64,000 nucleotides of DNA from Macrotrachela quadricornifera. Lineage: Eukaryota > Rotifera > Eurotatoria > Philodinida > Philodinidae. Shown piece after piece: positions 13,337-23,235 of this stretch. Position 1 is the stretch's first letter. Every line of letters begins with the position of its first letter. The stretch lies in contig JAJEKB010000456.1 of NCBI GenBank assembly GCA_022393335.1, positions 39,929 to 103,928 on the forward strand, read 5' to 3'. The notes beneath the pieces were generated by a model, which was given only the letters and a program-made list of their open reading frames with translations, was not told the origin of the DNA and searched no databases. The position numbers and the translations under genes were made by a program.

Positions 13337-13454
13337 ACAGTTCTTTTTTTATTATTTTATTTTCTTTTGATTTTATGAGAGCTCAGGATAATATTTCGTT
13401 TTTTATTTCACTAGTATTTTGATATTGTGCAGCGCACTTTAAACAAAAAAAATC

Positions 13455-13466
13455 ATTTTTTTATAG
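13455..13466 (+). promoter_or_regulatory. Putative (trans-)splice acceptor before the coiled-coil gene start
   Basis: A T-rich tract ending in ATAG stands 7 bp before the ATG at 13474, within a 137 bp spacer after the WD40 stop. It has the same form as the acceptor before the WD40 gene, which supports the reading of these genes as one trans-spliced polycistronic unit. No spliced-leader RNA gene was found in the window. Confidence 0.45.
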
Positions 13467-13473
13467 ATTAAAT

Positions 13474-15053
13474 ATGTCTCAAGCACATTATGAAGCTGTT
13501 CGTTTGTCATCTGAACGTCCATATACAATGGGTAGTTCGAGAAAATGTTTATTACCATTTCGAATGAGACGAACACAAACATCACCTGAGATAAAAATTT
13601 CACATCGATTTTCTCATCCAAACGAAGAAGTTATTCAACAAGTTACTCATAATCATATTCTTAGTAAGCAACAAATATGAATATTATTTTTGTATACATA
13701 CAACTAACTTGTTTGGATAATAATAAAAAAATTTTATTCAATAATTTTAGAAAAAAAGAAATAAATTATTTTAAGGTAGGTTGTTCTTTTTTCTAAATGT
13801 ACATTTTGATTGAAGGAAAAGATGACACTTTTGCTCTTTAAATATGATTTTGCACTTTATGATCACATTATTCAATTATTTAAATCAATTTTAATCAGCA
13901 ATTATCTTTATTACATAGAATTTTTTTTTCTATTTTTTGTACAGTAATTGGCGATCGTCTATTAACACAAATGCAACGTAACAATGAACGACGAATTCAA
14001 CAAACTTATAAACAATTAGTCGAAATTGAACAAAATCGAATGGAAAATGAATATCAACAGAAAACTGATGAAATGACACGAAAATGGAAAGCACAATTAG
14101 AGGAAGAAAAATTCAAATTACACAAGGTTAATTTTTTTATATATGAAAGAAAACATTTGATCGAGAAGATTTTTCTTAATAGGACTTTGATGAAGTTTTA
14201 GCTAATATGGAACATACACGTCGAGAAAGAAATCGACAAGATGAACAAGTATTAATACAGCGAATGAAAAATGAATGCGATCAAGCATTGGAAAAACAAT
14301 GGAAATTGGCTAATGAACAACTTTCTCTTGTAATTCAATAAATAGATTGTTTTATAATTGATTTTTTTTTATTAATTCAGGCAGTAAAACAGGCAGAAAA
14401 TCGATTGCGTGCATTACTCGAACTCAAATACTTTGAAGAAAAAGAACAATTTGCTCAAGAATTAATTACAAAAAAAGACGTAGGAGAAATTACGTTAATT
14501 TTAGAATTTAAATGTTGGTTTTTGAATAGACTGAATATTCTAAACGAGAATTAAAAGCACTTGAAAAAATGAAAATTGAGTTAACAAAAGAACATAATCA
14601 AGATATGGAAATACTGAACGAACAACATGCCAAACAAATATCAGATTTGAATAATAAGTAAGAATATTTATTTTATATTTCAGTCAAATATTATTTGTAT
14701 TTTAGATTAAAATTAACTGAAGAACGTTTTCGTCGAGAATTTTCAACACGTGCTCGACTTGAAAGTGATTTCCGAGTTTGTATTAATATAATACCATATA
14801 TTATATGTTCATATGTTCTTTTGTTTCATAGCTACTTCAAACTGATTATAAACGTTTTATGGATAATAGTAATGTTTTTCATTCTGATTATATGCTTAAA
14901 TTGTATCATATCGGTGAACAAATTGGAGATGCAAAATTTGAACAAGTACTTGATCGAATATTAGCCGAAACAAATATTCAACATGTTCCACCAAAAATAG
15001 TCAAAACTCAAACTCATAAATCTAAACATCCATTAAAATTGCGCGATACATGA
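13474..15053 (+). CDS. Coiled-coil protein, 7 exons, 345 aa
   Basis: Exons at 13474-13663, 13945-14126, 14183-14329, 14381-14479, 14530-14657, 14706-14775 and 14832-15053 sum to 1038 bp, exactly 346 codons with the TGA, which supports every junction. The first 60 or so residues are basic and unstructured (SSRKCLLPFRMRRTQTSPE). Most of the rest is charged helix with heptad character (E/K/Q-rich, for example RKWKAQLEEEKFKLHK), then a compact C-terminal part (YMLKLYHIGEQIGDAKFEQV) and a basic tail. There is no signal peptide or membrane helix. The layout loosely recalls small metazoan ciliary coiled-coil proteins such as C6orf163, but I cannot claim orthology. It is third in the tight DZIP1-WD40-coiled-coil series. 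Confidence 0.85.
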
Positions 15054-16145
15054 AAACTGTGAATATTGAACAATATTTTTTGTATTTTTATCTTTTTTTA
15101 AATATTTTGCACAATAGTTTAATAGCCTTATGATTGAAATATCAGTTGATTGTAAATAGTATTGATCCATACGTTTTTCTTGTCTCTTTTCTCAACACAT
15201 ATTTTTCGAAACCAAAACTGTGTTCATTCAAGTGTTATACCTAAAACTATAATACACATATTTAAGATTGATTATGAAAAATGGCTGATTTATAAATATT
15301 TAAGTTATATAATTTTTAATGATCGTTTTTCTTTTTTGAAAATTCGAATGGTGATTTACAGTATTTATTATTCATTACTATAAATAGTTATGCATGACAT
15401 AAAAATCAAGTAAAATAACATATGAATTAACAAAATTTCTTATGACAGAAGATACTTAGGAATATATGCATATGATTTAGATGATCTGCTTAATATTGAT
15501 TTATATACTAAGCGGAATTGAGGATGAGAAGTATGAGAGTGGAGAATGTATTACATTAGCTTAGAGATCAAGATTAACATCAGGTTATGATCAAATTAAG
15601 GTTAATTTATGATAATGCTGTCATAAAAAAACTCAACATCATCTAAATTCATAGCCATTAGAATAATATGGCTCAAATAAATTTGATTNNNNNNNNNNAT
15701 ATAATAAAAGCTAGTAAGAAGATACATATGGAATCAAGAAATATAATTCAATTTTTACTGACTATAAAGAAATTTACTTGTATACAATATTATTTGAATT
15801 AAATGGAACAATAGATAATCTGGCGATCGTGAAAGACTGACTCTGCTTATGACCTTTATAAATAGCACTAAGTAATCTGAATGGATATGAATTATAATCG
15901 AAAAAGATTTATTTCAAAAATAAAATGTGATTAAAACGATTAAACTAACTTTTTACGACTGACTGTCTTTACAGAAGAAAATTTGATAATTTATATAAAA
16001 ATTGCTGCAAAGACTGAATATCAGAACCAAAAAGCTTTTAGCTGACTTCTAAAGAAACTAGCTTATGTTATTTAATTATTCTAAAATTCCTGTGTAAGAG
16101 ACAGCCGATCGTAAAAATTCAAGAAAATGTCATTTATAAATTGAT
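15054..16145. other. Gene-free spacer with scaffold gap
   Basis: This stretch separates the coiled-coil stop from the NO VEIN-like stop. It contains ten Ns at 15689-15698, a conventional assembly gap of unknown true size. No coding exon, RNA gene or clear repeat was seen in it. The short open frame at 15162-15383 has no family features. Confidence 0.7.
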
Positions 16146-19100
16146 TTAATTGTCTGTATAAATAGTTTGATATAATGATGGCGATTCAATTGTTAAAATA
16201 CTAGCCAAAGTTAATTGTTGTTTATTTTTTAGACGAGATTGAACATTATCTAAGATAACTAATTTGTTCTCATCAAGATAAACACGATAAATAAAGTAGG
16301 TTTTGTTGTATTTTAAAATAGCTTCAATTTGATTAATCGATAATGGAAATGAGTTTTGATTGTATGTTCGTGTTGTTTTTACTTCAATATAATGTTTTTT
16401 GCCATCGATGATTACTAGAATATCGTGAGGTTGATGAGATTCCCTATATCGATTTTCCCATTTGATAGAAACTGAATTTAAATTATAACGATATTGATTT
16501 CTCAAATACTCATAAACAATTTGTTCACCAATCCTGCCTGTAATTAAATATGAATCTTCATTCGTTCCAAATCTACTCAATGAATTATTTATTAACATTG
16601 AACTTGATGATATTGATGATATATCAATTAGTTCAATATTATTCACTTGTTCATCATTTGAGTCGATTCTCTCGAATGATAATGATTTATTCAGTTTACC
16701 CATTGTTGTATCTGTTTTCTTAGTTAATTCTGTAGTAGAATCTGAAGAAAATTTTATTCTCGATACTAATCAATCATAAAATAATTACCGTAAAAGTAGT
16801 TTTGAATATGATACGGGAAACCTTGATATTCACGTTGTATTCCGAATGAAGAATCGGTAATATTCTGTTGCTTCTGTGGTTGAGGAATATAAGTTTCAAC
16901 AAATTGTGATTCAATTACGCTTCTATCAACACTGGCCTTTTTGTTTTCAATAGTAGAAGTAGATTGATAGGACACAGTTGGCGCTGCGACAAGAAACTTG
17001 ATCATTTCAGCAACTTCTGTAAATGAAGATAATAGAAAGTAGAATTTAATAGCAAGTAACCTGGTTTTATTGATGATTTTGAGGAAACTTTATCATTATT
17101 TGTTGGTAGATCTATTGAATTCATTCCAAAATATTTGATAATTTCTTCTTTTTTTGCCTCTAATAAAACTCTAAGTTGATCTTCAAATTTTTGTATATTT
17201 AACAGCTGACATAAATAGTTCGGTAAGACCATAAGTGTGAATAAACTGTTCCAAGGACGAACTATGTAAAGTTTTTGAAGAACAGTATCTAAATGTACAT
17301 TTGTTAGTCGAACAAATGTCTCATTGTGAAATAACTTCAAACGATCTGATTCAATGAAATGAATTTGTTGAATATTTTCATCGATTGATGAAATTACATC
17401 TGAAGGAAAAGAGACAGATTTCAGCCAATTCTTTAAATATGGTAGAATTTCAATTAATTTTGTTCGAAACTGTACAGCATCAGAAGAACCTTGATCAACA
17501 AGTTTTAAATCTTCTATATTAATCTGTTTAATATTAAACAAATCCAAGAGTTTTTGCAAATTTGGATGATGCCTATTCATGAAATCAAGTTTGAGACAGG
17601 GAATAGAATCCTTCAAACTGCTATTTTCTCCCATATAAAAAGATAAAGTATTGGCTAATTTCCATTGATTATTTTCCGTTAGAAGATATGTTCTGTTTCC
17701 TCGTATTTCTGTTTTGGTTCGTTCATCGGCTGGCCATGAATATATTTCTTGTAATATGTAAGAATAGATCTTTTGTATTCGATCAAGATTATCTGGTAGA
17801 TTTTTTTCATCAAGACGAATTTTATCAAGTAAATCGAGATAATCATTAGGTGAAAGTTTTGTCTTAAAATTAAAAATACGATGCCAACTTGTTTTTTCTT
17901 GGGTTAATGGAATCAAAGGAAAAGGCATATATGTACTACATAATTCTTTGATTTCCTTAGTTTCTACAAATATATTATCTGATGATTCACATTTATTTAA
18001 TGTTGTTGGTATACATTTCATATTTCTAGCAAACCATTCTACATAGTTGGGAAAATCTGTGAATGTTCCATTAATTGCAGCTGACATCTGAGAGTAACCC
18101 CAATGTATTTTCGTAGTTTGTATTAATTTTTCAGGTTTAATGTTTTTAATTACATATGACCAAAAGTGTTTTGCAAATTCATAATCATCTATTAGCAAAA
18201 AAGATTGATTTATTCTTCCGAAATCAACAAAAAGTTTTACCTTTTGTATGTTCTAAGAATGTGATTGATATTATTCCAGAGAACGCGTCGACTTTACGCT
18301 GACCATTAGGTGACACTCTCAATAGATAATCTTGATGAAGTCCTTGTTGAGCTGCCTCATCAATAGTTACCTTTTGTTTGTATTCGATAGGATGAACTTC
18401 TTCTTGAACACCCAACATACCGAAAAAATATCGCCATTCAGCTAAATCTTCATTTTCGATGCTGTGCGTATTACTTGATACGTACATAAACGATAAAAAT
18501 TTATGTTCTTTTGTTTTCAAATATTCTTCAAGTGATAATCGTGGTTTATACTCATTAGAGAAAAAACATTGTTCAGCTGGTATTAATGTTTTACCTGTTG
18601 TTAATAATTTTAGTTTTTTTAATTGATCAAATTCTTTTTTGCCAATATTGTTCTTTTTGAATAATATAAATAACATTTTTATTGTTTTTATAGCATTTTG
18701 TGGTGTAATATAAGTTGATACATTTGGAATAATTGTTTTATTTATATATGCTAAATCGGTTCTTTCAGTAACACCCAATTTTTCTAACCATTGTTTTATT
18801 TGTTTTGACGCTGTTTCATTTAGCCAATCGGAGATTATATCATTAACAAATAAATCATTCGAATCAGTTGTGCTATTATTACTAATTATTTCACCTGGGA
18901 AATAAATATCTTTGCATAATCTTAAATGATGATTTTGATCCATTACAAATGGAATATCTTCAATGTGTATTTCAATGTCAGAGGCTTTACTAAACTTTGT
19001 ATAAAAATATTCAATCAATTGTTTATTCTGTTCGATCGAATGCGTTTTAAGAAATATATCAGATTTAAACATTTGAATACAATTATGCCAAGTAAATTGT

Positions 19101-21232
19101 CTGACACCGATTCGATGTAGATTTAAATCATAGTCAATAAACGGATGATCAGCACATTGAAAATGACTATCTTTGTAGTAATTAATAACATATTGTCGCA
19201 TTGAATCAATATTAATAAAGAATGATTGCTCTGATAATGATGTTGAATCCATGATCACTTCGCTAACCTTAAAAGAATGCCTTTATTAAAAATATTATCA
19301 TAAGTAGAAATTGGCTCGGTCTATGATCATCAGTACTTTTATCTTACTTTTAATAATTCTTTTCTTTTGTTAAAAATAAATCTACAAGATTTAAGAGATA
19401 TTTGAAACGATTCATTGAATCGTTTCGATAAAATATTGTTTGTTAAATTTAGTTCTGATGGAATAAGTCGATAAGCTTGAAAATAAAACTTGTCATCTGT
19501 TACCAACTCTTTTATCCATTGAAATATTTCACTTCCTATTCTTTCAAATAACCATTGATTCCAAATGGAATCTAAATATACAAATAAAATTATATTTTCA
19601 TACATAAATATTTACCTATATGGATCTGTTCCCGATTTGCATTGATTAAAAAATTAGCATTGATCAACACAGGAAATTTGTATTCAAGAATTTTTGTTGG
19701 TAGATAAGAAAAAAGGATTGATTCTTGATCACACAAGTTATCTATACCACCGAGATCTATAATTATTTCATTTTGATCAATTATTTGTTCTTTATATTTC
19801 GCAGCGAAAAACATTTCTGTTCTTTTTACATGAACCAATTTTTCTGGTACTTTGGGATCTTTGGTCAATTCCGCTCGTATTGTATCTGGAACATCTAATT
19901 CAAGACGTTTGATAATCCATTGTGAAACAATCGTTTCATTAAAATAAACTTTCTTTAAACCATAATTTGAATCTCGAGATATTCTAATTTTATTAACTGT
20001 TTCCGTGCGAAATGTCATTTCGAATATATCTCTTAGAAAAATAAACATATGCGGCTGTTGTTTTAATTGATCAATAGCGAGACGAATCTCTTCAATATTA
20101 CTTAATAGAATGATATTCGCAACATGGATTTGGTTTTGAATCGAATTAAGAAAATTTCTTATAGGAATTGGAACCTCATTTTCATTAGTCCATATTGGAT
20201 TAATTTGCCATGGATAAATAAATTTTCGATCATTTTGTCTCTCCCATGTTTGTTGATCACTTGTTCCCCATTGTTTGTTCCATTTTATTTGATGAGAGGA
20301 ATCAAATCGAAAAAAATCCCCATTAGAATATATCAGAATATTATCTGATTTGCCAAAGACAGCTTTAAATCCTAAACCTTTATAACCTGTTTTACCTAAA
20401 TCTTTTGTTTTTGTTCCATTATTAATACCACATAAACCTTGTAAATCTCTTTCATCAAAAGGTTTTCCTAAACAAAAATATCAAAACTATTACAAAAAAT
20501 GATTTAATCAGTTCTGTTGAGATGAACAAATGAAATCTGACAGTTACAGTAATACTATAATAATTCATGTTTTGAAGCAAGCAGTAGAAATGTTTTACTG
20601 AAACCTTAATTTGAAAGCTGAGGAAGACTAGTATCAAATTTGTATAGTAAACAGAATTTATTTTTTAAAGTCATATGTAAATTCAAGGCATCCACTAAGC
20701 GCATGCACGGATTATATAATAAAAGCGGCACGCGATGATTGTCTACGAAGAAAAAGCAAAAAGGAATAAATCCAAACAATGTTTTGACATGGTATTTTTT
20801 AGAGTGTTTCAAGGTAAATATGCTTTACACGGCAAATATAATTGTATGTCACTACATCTTTCTACCGACTTGTATAGTTCAAGACACAATGACAACGGCG
20901 TTAATCTACTATGTTCTTCTGATAATAAAATACTTTTCTTTATATAAAAACAACAAATTAAAAGTTTATCAGTAAAATAAACGAGATTTATTACCATCAT
21001 GAGCAATAATTAAATATTTGTCCATAATTGCAAGTGTAACATTTTTTGCTTGAGCATCATCTGCATTTTGTACCAATTCATAAATAAATCGTATATTATC
21101 TGTATATAAATCATTTGATAAAGTTTTTAATGACTCAGCTTGATTTATTACTTGTTCCGGAAATTTGTAGTCTATATTTTTCGAAGAGAGTTTTTCAATG
21201 CATTGTCTTAAACTTGTTTTCTTCAATGCCAT
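16146..21232 (-). CDS. NO VEIN-like protein: GHKL ATPase domain plus C-terminal DUF3883, 1430 aa
   Basis: Seven exons were placed (20995-21232, 19616-20467, 19348-19571, 18241-19267, 17061-18188, 16789-17016, 16146-16741). They sum to 4293 bp, 1431 codons, all in frame. The N-terminus is a sacsin/HSP90-like GHKL ATPase: N-box YELVQNADDA (residues 51-60), AHDGKPFD (77-84, split by an intron) and lid motif GKTGYKGLGFKAVF (104-117). FSYLPTK and INANFLINANREQIHI follow, as in this family. Near the C-terminus, GRIGEQIVYEYL and HDILVIIDGKKHYIEVKTT form the DUF3883 (NOV C-terminal) fold, which resembles nucleases (D…E-V-K). Plant NO VEIN is much longer. The function in animals is unknown; ATP binding is predicted from intact motifs. 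The first intron (20468-20994) is 527 bp, far longer than its others. Confidence 0.9.
20468..20994 (-). other. Long first intron of the NO VEIN-like gene
   Basis: The donor GTAATA follows the codon pair for His-Asp in the DG motif, and the acceptor tttgtttag precedes the exon encoding KPFDERD. The intron splits the ATP-binding DG motif. Several short frames run through it but none has family features. I saw no clear inverted arms, unlike the other long introns of the window. Confidence 0.75.
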
Positions 21233-21551
21233 TTCTAAAATACGATTAATTCAAACTGATTAAAATCGTTGTATTTTTATGATTATTCGCCGTTTTAGAA
21301 ATCTAAAAAAATTCTATCATACTGTTACATATGATGCAGTCTTTACTAACTTATTTTAGGTGGTTCTTTTCGTCAAAAAAAGATAAAAGATAGAATAAGG
21401 AATACTGCATATCTTTTTACTAAGAACATAAAATGACAGAACGGAGAAAAGTCTGCGTTTCATATGTAACAATGCGTTGTAAATTCATCGACCGTTATTT
21501 TTTATTCAACAGAAAAATATTATCAAGGGTTGCAGCCCCACGTAAATATTT

Positions 21552-21778
21552 TTTGCCTCAAAACGCGTCTGAAACGCGTTTCATTTGCGTGTGGAACGCT
21601 AAGAGTGAACGCGTCTAAACGCGTCCCCAGTGAAACAAACGAAGGATTTAGACGCGATTTTTTTAGAAACACATCTGAACGCGTTTATAATTCGACTTGC
21701 GTTCAAACGCATTTTTAGCAAAAAACGCGTCTCCAGTGAAACATTCGAAGCGTTTGAACGCGTTTCATAAAAAATCAA
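21552..21778. repeat. ACGCGT-rich degenerate repeat cluster, left copy
   Basis: About seven copies of the palindrome ACGCGT occur in roughly 225 bp, mostly as (a/g)aACGCGTtt or aACGCGTct, spaced irregularly by about 10-60 bp. This is striking because the surrounding DNA is very poor in CpG. A related phrase, ctccagtgaaaca.tcgaag / ccccagtgaaacaaacgaag, is repeated within the cluster (about 21625 and 21732). Confidence 0.75.
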
Positions 21779-21799
21779 AAAATTTTGAAAAATATATTC

Positions 21800-21830
21800 G
21801 AATCCATCTCAGATTTGAACTGAGTCACCA
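21800..21830 (-). other. Isolated tRNA T-arm-like hairpin
   Basis: On the minus strand, CTCAG-TTCAAAT-CTGAG forms a perfect 5 bp stem with a 7-base loop, exactly the geometry of a tRNA T-arm with a B box. The rest of a tRNA is not recognisable around it. It may be a remnant of a tRNA-derived element, related to the fuller copy at about 21890-21966. Confidence 0.35.
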
Positions 21831-21889
21831 TCATCAACATTTTTCGATTGTCTTAGTCTACCCTGGTCGATGGGTTGAATTTTACCTTA

Positions 21890-21966
21890 AGCGATGGCGA
21901 TCAGATTTGAACAGATGAACCAGTGATCAGAAGTCGTTCATATACACTACTGAGCTATACTAGCTT
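21890..21966 (-). pseudogene. tRNA-like pseudogene or tRNA-derived (SINE-type) head
   Basis: On the minus strand there is a good Pol III A box (TAGCTCAGTAG) and, 45 bases downstream, a B box (GTTCAAATC), which is normal tRNA spacing. The acceptor stem does not pair, and the D and anticodon stems have mismatches, so it is not a functional tRNA. The anticodon cannot be assigned safely. Confidence 0.4.
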
Positions 21967-22235
21967 GAAATCTTTTCTTATTTAAAATAAAATATATTTG
22001 AATGCGAATTTTATCGATTAAATACTTCATTTTCATAAGATGTACTTTTTTCGAAGTTAAGATATTTACCACATAATATGATTTTTCATTTATCTTTTTA
22101 AATAATTTTATTATTTTTTAATAAAATAATATCTTTTTATTGTCTACTACATGCGACTAATATTATGATTTTTTTTGATTTTTTCGGTCACATGATAAAT
22201 AATTTTATCGAAGAATTTAATGAATAAATAATTAT

Positions 22236-22299
22236 TCATATAATCCTTTAGTCGGATTATATGATGAAAAGTCCTTAATATTACTTAAAAAGTAATATT
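22236..22299. repeat. Two adjacent perfect AT-rich hairpins
   Basis: The first (22236-22264) has an 11 bp stem TCATATAATCC with a 7-base loop. The second (22277-22299) has a 10 bp stem AATATTACTT around a 3-base loop. Both are perfect inverted repeats, 12 bp apart, midway between the two ACGCGT clusters. Confidence 0.6.
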
Positions 22300-22625
22300 T
22301 AGTATAATTTGCTAAAAGAGTTATGGATAGCTGAAAATCATTACAATATTCTTTTATTATTATATATAGAAACTTTAGCAAAATATGGATTCTTTGCTGT
22401 ATGTGTGATTGAACTTTTGTCTATTTTAAAATTATCCTGACATTCTTTATTAAGAAGTTTAATGAAGTTTAGATGAATAAAATATATGTAAACGGATGAT
22501 TTCGATCACGTTGTTAATTATTCTAGAACAGCAATTTTTCGTAAAATCGTATCCGATTAACAAGAACTAAACGCATACAAATGTGCTCGAAAGCATGAGT
22601 GTGTTCCAACGTACTTGAAAAAATA

Positions 22626-22905
22626 TTTGAAACGCGTTTAAATGCAATTAGTAAACAAGATGCGTTTAAACGCGTTCAACTTTTTCTATAAACATGTTGA
22701 GACGCGGCTCATATTTTTTCTGATTGCGTTTAAACACGTTATGTAGGAAAACTGCGTCCAGGCGCGTTTCGATATTTTTTCTAACCGCATTTCAACGCGT
22801 TTCATATCGAAAATGTGTTTGAATGCATTGTGGAATGGTTTTTAATCGCGTGTGAACGCGTTTTATTGTGAAACCGCGTTTCAATGCGTCGACTTTGCGT
22901 TTCAT
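22626..22905. repeat. ACGCGT-rich degenerate repeat cluster, right copy
   Basis: About four exact ACGCGT sites and many one-off variants (aacacgtt, accgcgtttc, aatgcgtc, gacgcgg) are spread over 280 bp, with phrases such as aaacgcgtttaaatgc and tgaacgcgtttta. It matches the style of the left cluster at 21552-21778 and is more decayed. Confidence 0.65.
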
Positions 22906-23147
22906 GTTTACATGGGACCTCTCCTATTATAAGCGTCGGTGAAAACGAATAGAAACAATTTTTTCTTTCCATTCCTCATAATAAACGAATAGGTAAAATG
23001 TATGGTGACCGGTCAACTCGTCGCAATCTATTCGTTGCAATCAATAATTCAAATTTCTTAATCGAATTCTTTCACATGTCTGGTGGTGAAAAATAAAATA
23101 AAGTCACTAATTTAAATGAAATCTTTTCCATGAATTTTGCCTTGAAA

Positions 23148-23235
23148 CAAGAGGGGAAAAGCGGATTTTTTGGGATTTAAATCCGAAAAATCTTCTCTGG
23201 ATTTGAAATCCTAAATCCGCTGTTTCTCCCTTGTG
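23148..23235. repeat. Long hairpin (about 40 bp imperfect arms)
   Basis: The left arm acaagaggggaaaagcggat continues through ttgggatttaaatcc. The right arm, read in reverse complement, is cacaagggagaaacagcgga continuing through taggatttcaaatcc. The two arms flank a loop of about a dozen bases. This could be a tiny foldback element or a structured transcript; there is no coding content. Confidence 0.65.

Noticed and set aside
21890..21966. A functional tRNA gene on the minus strand
   Set aside because: A and B boxes are present but the acceptor stem does not pair and the anticodon stem is broken.
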